DNA of 64,000 nucleotides from Chitinophagaceae bacterium (GCA_016719165.1 JADKAJ010000002.1:434001-498000), one strand, 5' to 3'; shown: positions 24,138-34,132, counted from the stretch's first letter. The notes: generated by a model from the sequence alone, not told the origin. Made by a program: numbers and translations.

Positions 24138-26099
24138 ATGAAATCGAATAGCATTCATTCGAACAGGATCACTATTGCCTCTTTGCTTGTAGCACTGGGA
24201 ATCATTTATGGCGATATCGGCACCAGTCCATTATATGTTTTAAAAGCCATCGTTGGCGAAAAACAGATTGATGAAGTACTGGTGCTCGGCGGGGTCTCCT
24301 GTGTTTTTTGGACATTAATGTTGCAAACCACGGTAAAATATATATGGCTTACTTTAAAAGCGGATAATGATGGTGAAGGAGGTATCTTTTCTTTATATGC
24401 ACTGGTACGCCGTTATGGGAAAAAATTAGTTATTCCCGCAATTCTTGGTGCAACTACTTTGCTGGCAGATGGAATAATCACTCCGCCCATTTCCGTCGCA
24501 TCTGCAGTAGAAGGTTTGGAAGCAGTTATTCCTAATCTTCCTACCGTTCCCATTGTAATTATTATCCTTTCGCTTTTATTTTTCTTTCAGCGTTTCGGTA
24601 CACAAAAAGTGGGTCGCATTTTTGGCCCAGCAATGGTCATCTGGTTTACAATGTTATTTGTTCTCGGCTTCTCCCAGATTCTGCATTACCCGGGGATACT
24701 AAAATCACTAAATCCTTATTATGCATACGAACTACTGGCCAGGTATCCTGGTGGATTTTGGTTACTGGGTGCCGTGTTCCTTTGTACCACCGGCGCAGAG
24801 GCACTATACTCCGACCTGGGTCACTGCGGCAGAAAAAACATTCGTCTTACCTGGGCATTTGTAAAAATTTGTTTACTGGTTAATTATCTCGGGCAGGCTG
24901 CCTGGATAATGCACCAGGGACAACCCTTGCTGGAAGGCCGCAATCCATTTTTTGAAATCATGCCACACTGGTTCTTGATTGCCGGTATTATCATTGCCAC
25001 GGCCGCAACTATAATCGCTTCACAGGCTCTTATCAGTGGTTCATACACATTGATCAGTGAAGCGATGAACCTGAACTTTTGGCCACGGGTTAGAGTCCGG
25101 CAACCCTCCAATTTGAAAGGGCAGATATATATTCCAAGTGTCAATGCAATACTTTGGATTGGTTGTGTCATGATGATTTTATATTTCCGGAGTTCTACCC
25201 ACATGGAAGCAGCATATGGTTTCTCCATCACTATCACGATGATGATGACGACCATTTTGCTGAGTTTTTATCTTATTTACAAATTAAAATGGAACAAATG
25301 GCTGGTGGCCGGCATTTTGATTTTGTTTGCAACTGTAGAAACATCCTTTTTCATTGCTAACGTAGCCAAAATAAAAGAGCGGTGGATGTTCCTGTTCTTC
25401 GAGTTGTTCATATTTATGGTGATGTATACCTGGTTTTATGCAAGGAAAATCAATAATAAGTTTACCCGGTTTGTTGATTTGGGAAAATATGCTCCCACTA
25501 TAAAAGAATTAAGCGAAGATGATAACGTTCCTAAATTCTCAACACATCTTATTTACCTGACAAAAGCAAATAACCGCCACCAGGTAGAAGAAAAAATTAT
25601 CAATTCCATTTTTGCTAAAAAGCCCAAACGGGCCGATGTATATTGGTTTGTACATATCAACCGTACGGAACATCCCTACACATTGTCCTATGATGTATCA
25701 GAACTATTGGATGATAAAGTAATTAAAGTAACTATTAATGCCGGCTTCCGTATTCAGCCAAAAACAGAGCTTTATTTTAAAAAAATAGTACAGGACCTGG
25801 TGATTAAAAAAGAACTCAACCTGCATATCAGACCGGATGGCTCCACTAAATACAATGCACAACCTGACTTTAAATTCATTGTTATCGAAAAATTCCTTTC
25901 GGTAGAAAATGAGTTTACAGTAAAAGACGGCTTACTGCTCAATTCCTATTTCTTCCTGAAAGAATTGGGCCAAAGCGATGAGAAAGCATTTGGTTTGGAT
26001 AAAAGTGATGTCGTGATCGAGGATATTCCGTTAGTATATCAACCATCACAGCATATAGAATTAACAAGAGTAAATAACTACACTAATTTTGCAAAATGA
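24138..26099 (+). CDS. kup: Kup-type potassium uptake permease (copy 2)
   Basis: The 653-residue protein starts at ATG 24138 (MKSNSIHSNRITIASLLVAL); a TTG 21 bases upstream is less likely. It has the same Kup motifs as copy 1 (YGDIGTSPLYVLKAI, DNDGEGGIFSLYALV, LLADGIITPPISVASAVEGL, ALYSDLGHCGRKN) and the C-terminal cytoplasmic domain. It is cotranscribed with the KdpD/E-like pair upstream and the porin downstream, whose ATG overlaps its stop codon. Having two Kup copies on both sides of the sensor suggests joint K+ control. Confidence 0.95.
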   Translation: MKSNSIHSNRITIASLLVALGIIYGDIGTSPLYVLKAIVGEKQIDEVLVLGGVSCVFWTLMLQTTVKYIWLTLKADNDGEGGIFSLYALVRRYGKKLVIPAILGATTLLADGIITPPISVASAVEGLEAVIPNLPTVPIVIIILSLLFFFQRFGTQKVGRIFGPAMVIWFTMLFVLGFSQILHYPGILKSLNPYYAYELLARYPGGFWLLGAVFLCTTGAEALYSDLGHCGRKNIRLTWAFVKICLLVNYLGQAAWIMHQGQPLLEGRNPFFEIMPHWFLIAGIIIATAATIIASQALISGSYTLISEAMNLNFWPRVRVRQPSNLKGQIYIPSVNAILWIGCVMMILYFRSSTHMEAAYGFSITITMMMTTILLSFYLIYKLKWNKWLVAGILILFATVETSFFIANVAKIKERWMFLFFELFIFMVMYTWFYARKINNKFTRFVDLGKYAPTIKELSEDDNVPKFSTHLIYLTKANNRHQVEEKIINSIFAKKPKRADVYWFVHINRTEHPYTLSYDVSELLDDKVIKVTINAGFRIQPKTELYFKKIVQDLVIKKELNLHIRPDGSTKYNAQPDFKFIVIEKFLSVENEFTVKDGLLLNSYFFLKELGQSDEKAFGLDKSDVVIEDIPLVYQPSQHIELTRVNNYTNFAK

Positions 26100-27175
26100 A
26101 ACGGGTCCTCTTATTGGTTTACCTGCATATTGTCACTATTGCTGTTACCGGGCAGGACAGCACAAACAAAAACGACTTATCCTTTTCAGGTTTTGCAGAA
26201 GTATATTACCTGTATGATTTCAGCAAACCGGCAGATGGCAACAGGCCTGCTTTTAACTATAGCCATAACCGGCATAATGAGTTCAACCTTAACCTCGGTT
26301 TTGCAAAAGCAAGTTTTGCAACTGAGAGAGTGAAGGCTAATCTTGCTGTTGCTGCCGGCACATATATAAATGCAAACTATGCAGCTGAGCCCGGTGTACT
26401 GAAAAACATTTTTGAAGCTAATGCTGGTTTCAAACTCAGCAAAAAGAAAAACCTTTGGCTGGATGCAGGTATTCTTCCTTCGCATATTGGTTTTGAAAGT
26501 GCTGTCAGTAAAGATTGCTGGACATTAACAAGAAGCATACTGGCGGAAAATTCCCCTTATTTCGAAGCCGGAGCAAAGCTGACATACACTACTGATGATG
26601 GTAAATGGATACTGAGCGGGATGGCGCTGAACGGATGGCAACGCATTACAAGACTAAGTGGCAATTCATTGATGAGCTGGGGTACACAAATACAATTCAA
26701 GTATTCTGAAAAAATCTTTCTGAACTATAGCACATTTATTGGTACTGATAAACCTGATAGTGCAAGGTTGTCAAGGTTTTTTCATAATATCTATGGAATA
26801 TTTACCATTACTAACAAGATCGGGTTGATACTTGGTTTTGATATCGGTACAGAAGAAAAAGGTCCCGGTACAAACAATAGTAATACCTGGTATGCCCCGG
26901 TTGGGATATTAAAATATACTATCAATAACAAATGGGCCGTTGCCGGCAGAATAGAGCATTATAATGATAAGAATGGCGTAATCATTCCTGCTCGCAGTGC
27001 AAATGGCTTTCAAACAACAGGTTATTCGTTGAATATAGATTATGCACCGGTGAAAAATGTAGTGATGCGCCTGGAAGGGAGAACATTGAACAGCATGGAT
27101 GATATTTTTAGCAATGGGAGTGCCTTTACAAAAAACAATACACTGGTTTCGTCTTCGATAGCCATTAATTTTTAA
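26096..27175 (+). CDS. BBP2/OmpL-like outer-membrane porin
   Basis: The 359-residue protein has a signal peptide (MKRVLLLVYLHIVTIAVTGQ) and a run of amphipathic beta strands. The BBP2-family start is FSGFAEVYYLYDFSKP, followed by NRHNEFNLNLGFAKASF and LDAGILPSHIGFESAVSKD, and it ends in an aromatic-free terminal strand (VSSSIAINF). Such porins often lie in kdp operons of Bacteroidota, and here the start overlaps the Kup stop codon. It probably lets K+ cross the outer membrane; this is inferred from context. Confidence 0.85.
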   Translation: MKRVLLLVYLHIVTIAVTGQDSTNKNDLSFSGFAEVYYLYDFSKPADGNRPAFNYSHNRHNEFNLNLGFAKASFATERVKANLAVAAGTYINANYAAEPGVLKNIFEANAGFKLSKKKNLWLDAGILPSHIGFESAVSKDCWTLTRSILAENSPYFEAGAKLTYTTDDGKWILSGMALNGWQRITRLSGNSLMSWGTQIQFKYSEKIFLNYSTFIGTDKPDSARLSRFFHNIYGIFTITNKIGLILGFDIGTEEKGPGTNNSNTWYAPVGILKYTINNKWAVAGRIEHYNDKNGVIIPARSANGFQTTGYSLNIDYAPVKNVVMRLEGRTLNSMDDIFSNGSAFTKNNTLVSSSIAINF

Positions 27176-27194
27176 CCAAAGGATTGAGGATTTA

Positions 27195-30035
27195 TCACCT
27201 CGCTATCACCCTCATTCCACCACCTCCTGTATTATTCAATCCTGTTTTACTCAAACTGTAAGTAAAGCTGAGCAGGAAAAACTGGCGCAGCGTCAGCACC
27301 CTTGAATCTTCAATATAGTTATTATTGGTATTGCGGCTGATGCCCACGTTCCTGTTCAACAGGTCCCTGGCACTGAATTTCAGTTCGCCGCGGTTGAACT
27401 TCAGCATTTGCTTGCTGATACTGGCATTCCACAATGGCACTTTTACATTAAACCCTGCCGCCCGCTGGCTGTTGATCGTATAATTAAAATCGGTAGCAAA
27501 GAAGAAACCTTTGGGCATTTCCCAATCCAGCGATGTAGTAAATTCCTGTGAAAGATAATTGTTGCTGAAGCCTGGTTGCAGAGAGTATTTCGTATTGTTA
27601 TAACTGATACCGGCGCCCACCCCGATATTCAGTTTTGGTGTAGGGCTCATATCCAGCCGCACATCAGGTCCCATCGTCAGTGTCTTAATTGTATTTACCG
27701 CCATATCCCCGGTCAATGTATTAGTGAGTTGTTTTCCTTTGTTATAACCAGCCCCGCTGCTCAGTTCTATACTTCCCTTTAAAAAACGAACCGGTAAACT
27801 GTAGCTGATAGTAGTGTTCAGGTTATATACACCACTTACATTTACCGGCTTTGTCTTTCTCACTCCCGTTTGCTGGTTTAATGAATCATAGTTGACGATC
27901 TTGTTGGAAGTAGCCTGCATGGTCATAAACAAAAACAGGTTTTTATTCTTATAAGGACTTACCAGTGTCAATCCTGTTTGCAGCATATGATTATATTCCT
28001 GCTTGAGCTCAGGATTCCCGTTCCGGATATTTAACGGGTTGCTGATATCCGGTACCGGTTGCAGCTGTGTCATCGTTGGCTGATTGGTTGATGTAGTATA
28101 GGTAAGCGACAAACTTCTGAACCGGGAGAAGTTGTATTGAAACCTTGCATTGGGCAAAAAGTTTCGGAAGGTTTTACTGATCACAGAATCTTTGGTACCG
28201 CTGATGATCTTTCCTTCCAGCTCCGCCTGTTGCCAGGTAAGCCCCAGTGCATAATTGTATTTTTTCCTTTGTGTACGAAGACGAAAACCACCATTGGTAT
28301 AGCTGTATGTATTTGCAAAATCATTACTGAGTAATGTATTCAGCTGATCATGCTTACCATTATTCTTATTGTAATCGTAGGTCAGCCTGTTTGCTGTACT
28401 CTTACTGTAACTTGTTCCCGCACTCAGTTCCAGTAAAGATCGTTTCCAGAGAGGCTCTGTGTAAACAGCCCTGGCAGTATAACCTCTCAGGTTGCCGTTA
28501 TTGGTGCTTTGCTGATTGAGGGTATCTTTCCGCAATAATGAACCGCCGGGAGCATAAAAACTATTGACAGATGAAAGACTGCCATCCCCTTCACTTTCAT
28601 TCAGGCTGGTTTGCAGCGACAGGGAAAATGTTCTTCCCTTACGGGCAAATTTTCTGCGCCAGATAATATCATTACGAAAATTATATCCTTCACTGTTAGA
28701 GAGATTATTGCTGAAACCCTCATTGATCAACCCCTGCTGTTCGGATAAGGTCTGGTAATCACTCTGTGACCGGTTACTTGTTTTTTGGTAACTGAAAGAG
28801 GGAGTGATACGTATGGAATTCATGGAATCAAGCTGGTACAGCATGTTCAGGTTAAGCCGGTGTGTATTGTTCAGGTTGTCTGAATAGGTATTGGCGTTAT
28901 AATAAGAGGTATCCGGTAAAATATATTGCCGCTGAATGTGACTCTCTGTATTCGGGTTATAGCGGTTATAAAAGTAATTGCTCTGAAAATCGAGTTTGGT
29001 ACCAATGATATTATTATAGTTCAGTCCGCCACCCCAGGCGGTATTGATACCGCTGTTGCGGTTACCACTATTCATGCCCATCGCAGCGGCATCCTGGCTG
29101 GAAATATTGATATTGATATTACCACCGCCACCACGTTGCATGCGGGCCATTTCACCGGTAAAATTCAATATATCCATAAAAGAAAATCCTTCAGCATTGG
29201 TATTATTGCCCATACCGATGGCAGAGAATTGCCTGGCTCCTTTAAATGAATTGACATTGAATTTCCCCTCGTAGCGTTCTTTATTCCCTGCTCCTGCATT
29301 CACTTTCCCAAACAATCCCTTCTTTTTATCTTTTTTTAGTTTCAGGTTGATGGTCTTTTCATAATTACCATCCTCAAATCCGGTCAGTTGCGCCTGGTCA
29401 CTTTGCTTATCATACACCTGTACTTTGTCCACCGCATCTGCCGGCAGGTTTTTCGTGGCGATCTTGGGGTCGTTCCCAAAAAACTCTTTTCCATCTACCA
29501 GCACCCGGCTCACTGTTTCTCCCTGTGCTTTGATGGTGCCATCCTTCTCCACTTTTACACCCGGCAATTTTTTCAGCAATTGTTCCACACTGGCATTAGG
29601 CTGAACTTTAAAAGATCCGGCATTATACTGAATGGTGTCATTGATCAGCGTAACCGGTGGTGCTTCATTGGCCAGCACTACCTCTTCCAGTACTTTGGCT
29701 TTATCATTCATAACCAGGTTCCCCATATCGGCATTCTTATGGGCATCAGAAATTGAAAAATATTTATTGCTGTTATGGTAATTCACATGAGTGATCAGCA
29801 ACCGGTAATCACCATTCGCAAGACCTTTTAGTTCAAACCGTCCATCACTTCCTGTCATGGTAAATGTTACCAGCGAAGAATCTTTTCTTTCAAGTACAGT
29901 AATAGTGGCGGCGCTAATAGGTTGTTTGCTGATGGTATCAAAAGCAAGCCCTTTTACAGCGCCATTCTTCTGTGCGAGCAATAGAGAGGTAACAAAAAAA
30001 CTAAGTACTAAAAGATAAATTTTCCTCATAGCCAT
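27195..30035 (-). CDS. Outer-membrane beta-barrel protein with CarboxypepD_reg and plug-like domains (copy 1)
   Basis: The 946-residue protein has a signal peptide and a carboxypeptidase-regulatory-like Ig domain (about 25-105: GAVKGLAFDTISKQPISAAT). A TonB-type plug-like segment follows (about 130-230: SVEQLLKKLPGVKVEKDGTI, then VLVDGKEFFGNDPKIATKNL). A large beta barrel (OMP_b-brl_3 type) runs to the C-terminus. Unlike SusC it has no SusD partner gene. The family is widespread in Bacteroidota and the cargo is unknown. The start is at 30035 or 30029. Its promoter carries the TTAAC-repeat pattern found before the GLPGLI gene. It is paralogous to 31169-34069. Confidence 0.9.
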   Translation of the reverse strand: MAMRKIYLLVLSFFVTSLLLAQKNGAVKGLAFDTISKQPISAATITVLERKDSSLVTFTMTGSDGRFELKGLANGDYRLLITHVNYHNSNKYFSISDAHKNADMGNLVMNDKAKVLEEVVLANEAPPVTLINDTIQYNAGSFKVQPNASVEQLLKKLPGVKVEKDGTIKAQGETVSRVLVDGKEFFGNDPKIATKNLPADAVDKVQVYDKQSDQAQLTGFEDGNYEKTINLKLKKDKKKGLFGKVNAGAGNKERYEGKFNVNSFKGARQFSAIGMGNNTNAEGFSFMDILNFTGEMARMQRGGGGNININISSQDAAAMGMNSGNRNSGINTAWGGGLNYNNIIGTKLDFQSNYFYNRYNPNTESHIQRQYILPDTSYYNANTYSDNLNNTHRLNLNMLYQLDSMNSIRITPSFSYQKTSNRSQSDYQTLSEQQGLINEGFSNNLSNSEGYNFRNDIIWRRKFARKGRTFSLSLQTSLNESEGDGSLSSVNSFYAPGGSLLRKDTLNQQSTNNGNLRGYTARAVYTEPLWKRSLLELSAGTSYSKSTANRLTYDYNKNNGKHDQLNTLLSNDFANTYSYTNGGFRLRTQRKKYNYALGLTWQQAELEGKIISGTKDSVISKTFRNFLPNARFQYNFSRFRSLSLTYTTSTNQPTMTQLQPVPDISNPLNIRNGNPELKQEYNHMLQTGLTLVSPYKNKNLFLFMTMQATSNKIVNYDSLNQQTGVRKTKPVNVSGVYNLNTTISYSLPVRFLKGSIELSSGAGYNKGKQLTNTLTGDMAVNTIKTLTMGPDVRLDMSPTPKLNIGVGAGISYNNTKYSLQPGFSNNYLSQEFTTSLDWEMPKGFFFATDFNYTINSQRAAGFNVKVPLWNASISKQMLKFNRGELKFSARDLLNRNVGISRNTNNNYIEDSRVLTLRQFFLLSFTYSLSKTGLNNTGGGGMRVIAR

Positions 30036-30048
30036 TTTGTTTCAGCTA

Positions 30049-30114
30049 CGAAAATATTCTGACTATCCCGGAATAGTGGTTAAAAGGGCTTGGTTTATTG
30101 TTAATGAAGGTTAA
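30049..30114 (-). promoter_or_regulatory. Promoter with TTAAC direct-repeat operator of the outer-membrane protein gene
   Basis: Read on the reverse strand, TTAAC half-sites start at 30114, 30104 and 30084 (spacing 10 and 20). They are followed 23 bases later by a -7-like box TATTTTCG (complement of 30049-30056), which is 13 bases before the ATG at 30035. The core TTAACCTTCATTAAC differs by one base from TTAACCTTTATTAAC at 18324-18338. Confidence 0.6.
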
Positions 30115-30184
30115 TGTTTCCTAAGCCACAGCATTTTGATAGTGAGCGGGATGAGCAGCTGTCTTATTAAAAGTACAGAATAAA

Positions 30185-30205
30185 ATTCCGGCTCATGCCC
30201 GGAAT
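30185..30205. repeat. REP-like palindrome ATTCCGG...CCGGAAT
   Basis: A 7-base inverted repeat surrounds CTCATGC and is followed by GACTTC. A close relative lies at 56230-56250; both share CATGCCCGGAATGAC and both lie just downstream of minus-strand stop codons. Confidence 0.5.
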
Positions 30206-30222
30206 GACTTCGTTTGCAAAGA

Positions 30223-30813
30223 CTATTCTTCCACGGCCTTTCCCCGCTCATCATCCTCCCTTTCCCTGTCATACACCAGTATTTTTATTCTCCATTCCAT
30301 GGGTGCCTGGTATTGCAGAGACAGTTCCACTTTCAATTTTTTAGCGGCTTCATCAGCGAGGTCCAATGAAAAAAGTACAGCGGTGAATTTCATTTCTTCC
30401 TGTGGCAGCTTATACTCTCCTTTCAGGCGAAAATGTTTTTGATCAACGCTTACCGGAAGATTGTTGAGCTGATTGTAGAATGACCTGAATTTCTTTTTTA
30501 CCTCATCAAAGTCATCGGTGGTAAGCATCAATGTCTGCCAGCTCACCACTCCTTCTCTTTTGGCTGAATACCGGGTAATAAATGTTTCTTCTGCACCATT
30601 CACTTTAAAATTGCAATGGTAATCGGTTGACTGTGCATTTTGAAGCATCACTTCACCCATGAGGTTGATAAAGCGGTTAGGATAATCTTCAATTACTTTC
30701 TTAACATCATTCCCTACTCCGGTTATGGAAGGAAGTTTTAGTTGTGCATCTGCCCTTTCAAGAAAGAGTAGTGAAATAGTAAGAAGAACAAGTGTTTTTA
30801 CTGTTTTTTTCAT
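30223..30813 (-). CDS. Secreted protein of unknown function
   Basis: I start it at ATG 30813 (MKKTVKTLVLLTISLLFLER), which gives a signal peptide ending near ADA; an in-frame ATG 12 codons upstream spoils it. The 196-residue mature region is mixed alpha/beta and ends in a very acidic/basic tail (YDREREDDERGKAVEE). No domain is recognised. It is flanked by the two beta-barrel paralogues but separated from each by more than 180 bases. Confidence 0.7.
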   Translation of the reverse strand: MKKTVKTLVLLTISLLFLERADAQLKLPSITGVGNDVKKVIEDYPNRFINLMGEVMLQNAQSTDYHCNFKVNGAEETFITRYSAKREGVVSWQTLMLTTDDFDEVKKKFRSFYNQLNNLPVSVDQKHFRLKGEYKLPQEEMKFTAVLFSLDLADEAAKKLKVELSLQYQAPMEWRIKILVYDREREDDERGKAVEE

Positions 30814-30924
30814 TTGTACGGGATTTAACGGGTTGATAACAAGCCCCAATATTATAAAATTTTAATTTTATTTCGTACTTTTAGTAACAACCCGTTCGTT
30901 AACCCTTCGTAAAATATCCAGCGT

Positions 30925-31083
30925 ATGAAAAACAAACATCTTGTACATCATCATGAATCGGCGAAAATCTATCGTCATTACTACAAACCCTCATTCAGTA
31001 TTGTGCGGTTGATAAAATCTGTTTTAGCAGTTATAATATCCGGTACATCACCGGCAGCAGCCAATCATTACAGGAGGCATTGA
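30925..31083 (+). CDS. Possible small protein (52 residues)
   Basis: An open frame begins MKNKHLVHHHESAKIYRHYY, contains a hydrophobic stretch (FSIVRLIKSVLAVIISG) and stops at TGA 31081. It is divergent from the gene ending at 30223 and is followed within 30 bases by a strong hairpin. Support is only positional; the frame could be accidental. Confidence 0.3.
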   Translation: MKNKHLVHHHESAKIYRHYYKPSFSIVRLIKSVLAVIISGTSPAAANHYRRH

Positions 31084-31112
31084 TCATTTTTTTTACTAAC
31101 CCTTACTATACT

Positions 31113-31147
31113 AAAAAAGGGCTCACTGATGGTGAAGCCCTTTTTTT
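31113..31147. terminator. Strong bidirectional terminator
   Basis: AAAAAAGGGCTCAC and GTGAAGCCCTTTTTTT pair with a single bulge around TGATG, with A- and T-tracts on both sides. It lies 22 bases downstream of the minus-strand barrel gene and 30 bases after the small plus-strand frame. Confidence 0.85.
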
Positions 31148-31168
31148 ATTGAACAATAAGTTAAGTCC

Positions 31169-34069
31169 TTACTGCATTCGCATATCACCCATCTGCCGTT
31201 GCATGGATCTTGGCATGCCTGGCATACCCATTTGCGGGGCATTATTACCACCCATTCTATTCAGGTTAAACAAAAAACTAACCATAAAATAACGGCGTAA
31301 CACCATACTGCGGGTATCCTGTATATAGTTATCGCCATTGGTACGGCTGATACTCTGGTTCTGATTCAGGATATCATTCACAGAAAATTTAATCTCTCCA
31401 TTTTTATTCTTAAATAATTGCTTGCTCAGGCTCGCATTCCAAAGCGGTATACTTTGGTTAAACCCTTCAGCACGGCCTGTATTGATATAATAGTCAAAAT
31501 CATTCGATAAAATGAAGTTCCCTTTAAAAATATAAGAGACATCAGCAGAATACGTTTGTGTATAATATTGCTCGTTCAGCTCTTTATTCACCGAGTAATT
31601 AATATTGGTATAGGACAAGTTGGCTTTCACGCCAAAGTCAAATTTTTCTTTATTGTAGTTCATCCCTACACCCTGGTTTATCATCAAAGTTTTACCAATA
31701 TTTTTTTGCTTATACAACAAACTCACATCCTTGATATAGGAAATGTTATTGGTAAAATTCAGGCTGGAACCTTTGAGTTTTGGATTTTTAAACGGTATCC
31801 CTAATGTAACAAAGGAGAATATCCTTGAATAACCATCTAAATTGACAGGCTTGCTTAACTGAACCCCTTTGGTTAAGGTGTCAATACTGTTAACGATCTT
31901 ATTACTGGTTGAAGTAAAATTGATACTGGCTGCAACAAATTTAAACGTAAGGATATTAAAGGTATTATAGCTCAGGTTGAGGTTATGTGTAAACTCCTGT
32001 TCCAATTCCGGGTTTCCGATAGATACATTCAGTGGATCTGTTACATTCAAAACGTTTTGCAGCTGGTTGACAGAAGGCTGATTGGTTCTGCCATTATACC
32101 TGAAACGGAGATTTTTACTTTTTGTAGGTGTAAAGTTGAAATTAGCAGTAGGAAAATAATTCGTATAGCTGGCCCGGCTTACAGAATCTTTACCGGTACT
32201 GGCAAGATAACTTTGACTTTCCAGGGTGGATTGCTGTACAGCCAATCCCAGCTGGTAATTATATTTCTTTTCCTGCACCCGAAAATTGGCACCAACCCGG
32301 TGTGCCAGGAAAGTATTTTCAAATTCATTGGTGAGTAATAGATTCAGATTATCGTATTTACCCGAACCTGTATTAAAATCATAGGTTTCTTTATCAGAGG
32401 TACTTACATTATTGGTATAGGCGTAGTTAATTTCCAGTAATTTATTCAACCCGAATGATTCGGTGAAAGAGGTGCTGAACACATTGTTATTGCTACTGGT
32501 TTCTTGTGTGTTCTGCTGATTTTGCAGCAGCGTTCTGAAAGTTGAACCATCCTGCCTGAAAAACCTATTATTGGAGTACGTAAATCCTTCGCTATTGCTG
32601 TTTGATAAATTATTATTCCAGCCCAGGGTAAGCGTACGGCCGGTTTTCTTAAACTTATGCCTGAATAAAAAATTATTACCCCAGTTATAGCCGTCTCTCT
32701 CATTGGTATTTCTTGCCGTACTGGTGGAGGTAAGATATTTACCGAAAGGAACATCTGCCATTACAAACGTGGTATCCTCATTATAGTTATCCGACTTTTG
32801 AAGGGTTAAGGATGGAATATATATCAGGGAATTGTTGGAATCGATCTGGTATTCCATGCGCAAATTGAACCGGTGATTCTGGTTCATATTGTCTGAAATA
32901 CTGGTACGGTCCTGCAAGGCGATGGAATCGGTAAAAAAGGTTTGCCGGAATGTTGACTGTTCCTGTAACGGATTACTGTTGGAGAAAAAGTAACTGCCGC
33001 TTACTTTGATCTTACTTGCCCAGATATCCGTATAATTAATACCCGTGGAAAGGGACCTGATAATACCAGCCGTATTCGAACCACCCAAAAAACTTGCCGC
33101 AGCTCCCCTGCCACCTGTCATTTGCAGGCCTCCAAAACTTCCGCCGCCACCGCCGCCCCGATCACCGCCACCGCCAAATCCACCAAACCCTCCCATGGCA
33201 CTGATGATATCAGAAAAGGAGAATCCCTGTTTATTTATATTATTGGCGTTGAATAAAAGTGAGATCCGCTGATCGCCTTTGAATTTATTGATCGATAAAT
33301 TTCCTTCGTACCGGCCATTATCCCCATAAGCAGCAAGAGCCCTTCCAAACACTCCTTTATTCTTATCCTTTTTCAATTTAATATTGATCGTTTTGGAACG
33401 ACTGCCATCGTCGATCTTGGTAAACTTTGCCTGGTCACTCATATCATCAAATACCTGGATACTTTCCACCATCTCAGCAGTCAGGTTTTTTGTAGCAAGC
33501 TTGGGGTCGTTGCCAAAAAACTCCTTTCCATCTACATATACTTTCTGAATATCCTCTCCCTGTGCCTTTACATTACCTTCTTTATCTACTTCCACACCGG
33601 GTATTTTTTTCAGGAGGTCTTCCACAGTCGCATTGGGTTTGGTTTTAAAGGCTGATGCATTAAACTGAACGGTATCATCTTTTATAGAAATGGGTACGCT
33701 GGAAATAATGGTAACATTTTCAAGTGATTTACCACCGGTACCGGGGTTTAAACTTCCCAGGTCAATATTTTTTTGAGTTGGTGAGATAGTGACTAACTGG
33801 CTGATAGGATCATAACTTTTATGACTGATGATCAGCTGGTAGCTGTTTGCTGCCAGTCCTTTTATTTCGAATACCCCCTGCTTGTTGGACAAGGTAAAAG
33901 TTGCCAGGGATGAATCTTTGGCATTTAATAAGGAAACGGTAGCATCAGAAATGGGTTGTTTGGTAGTACTATCCACCAGCTTTCCTTTAATGCTCCCATC
34001 GGCCTTTTGGGCCTGTGCAGTAATAAATAGGGTAAATAGAAGGAGGGATAAGGTAAAAATCTTCTTCAT
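31169..34069 (-). CDS. Outer-membrane beta-barrel protein with CarboxypepD_reg and plug-like domains (copy 2)
   Basis: The 966-residue paralogue of the 27195-30035 protein has the same order: signal peptide, Ig-like regulatory domain (GSIKGKLVDSTTKQPISDAT), plug-like segment (ATVEDLLKKIPGVEVDKEGN, VYVDGKEFFGNDPKLATKNL) and large barrel. Distinctive is a glycine-rich loop of about 40 residues near residues 285-330 (GGFGGFGGGGDRGGGGGG), and a C-terminal extension with repeated Met/Gly/Pro/Arg. No SusD-type partner is present. Its promoter differs from copy 1 by having an AACAACTT inverted repeat instead of TTAAC repeats. Confidence 0.9.
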   Translation of the reverse strand: MKKIFTLSLLLFTLFITAQAQKADGSIKGKLVDSTTKQPISDATVSLLNAKDSSLATFTLSNKQGVFEIKGLAANSYQLIISHKSYDPISQLVTISPTQKNIDLGSLNPGTGGKSLENVTIISSVPISIKDDTVQFNASAFKTKPNATVEDLLKKIPGVEVDKEGNVKAQGEDIQKVYVDGKEFFGNDPKLATKNLTAEMVESIQVFDDMSDQAKFTKIDDGSRSKTINIKLKKDKNKGVFGRALAAYGDNGRYEGNLSINKFKGDQRISLLFNANNINKQGFSFSDIISAMGGFGGFGGGGDRGGGGGGSFGGLQMTGGRGAAASFLGGSNTAGIIRSLSTGINYTDIWASKIKVSGSYFFSNSNPLQEQSTFRQTFFTDSIALQDRTSISDNMNQNHRFNLRMEYQIDSNNSLIYIPSLTLQKSDNYNEDTTFVMADVPFGKYLTSTSTARNTNERDGYNWGNNFLFRHKFKKTGRTLTLGWNNNLSNSNSEGFTYSNNRFFRQDGSTFRTLLQNQQNTQETSSNNNVFSTSFTESFGLNKLLEINYAYTNNVSTSDKETYDFNTGSGKYDNLNLLLTNEFENTFLAHRVGANFRVQEKKYNYQLGLAVQQSTLESQSYLASTGKDSVSRASYTNYFPTANFNFTPTKSKNLRFRYNGRTNQPSVNQLQNVLNVTDPLNVSIGNPELEQEFTHNLNLSYNTFNILTFKFVAASINFTSTSNKIVNSIDTLTKGVQLSKPVNLDGYSRIFSFVTLGIPFKNPKLKGSSLNFTNNISYIKDVSLLYKQKNIGKTLMINQGVGMNYNKEKFDFGVKANLSYTNINYSVNKELNEQYYTQTYSADVSYIFKGNFILSNDFDYYINTGRAEGFNQSIPLWNASLSKQLFKNKNGEIKFSVNDILNQNQSISRTNGDNYIQDTRSMVLRRYFMVSFLFNLNRMGGNNAPQMGMPGMPRSMQRQMGDMRMQ

Positions 34070-34088
34070 AATCAGCTAAATAAGTGTA

Positions 34089-34132
34089 CGAAAATAGACG
34101 TAATAACCGGAAACAACTTTCGGGAAGTTGTT
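34089..34132 (-). promoter_or_regulatory. Promoter and inverted-repeat operator of barrel copy 2
   Basis: The reverse strand has a TATTTTCG box (complement of 34089-34096), identical to the box of copy 1. AACAACTT (34112-34119) and AAGTTGTT (34125-34132) form a perfect 8-base inverted repeat with a 5-base spacer, centred about 26 bases upstream of the box. Confidence 0.5.

Noticed and set aside
33045..33272. Open frame of 75 codons rich in Pro on the plus strand
   Set aside because: It is the complement of the glycine-rich loop of the barrel protein at 31169-34069; the composition comes from that gene.
27195..34069. SusC/SusD-type glycan uptake pair
   Set aside because: Neither barrel gene has a SusD neighbour, and the barrel is of the OMP_b-brl_3 type with shorter length than SusC.
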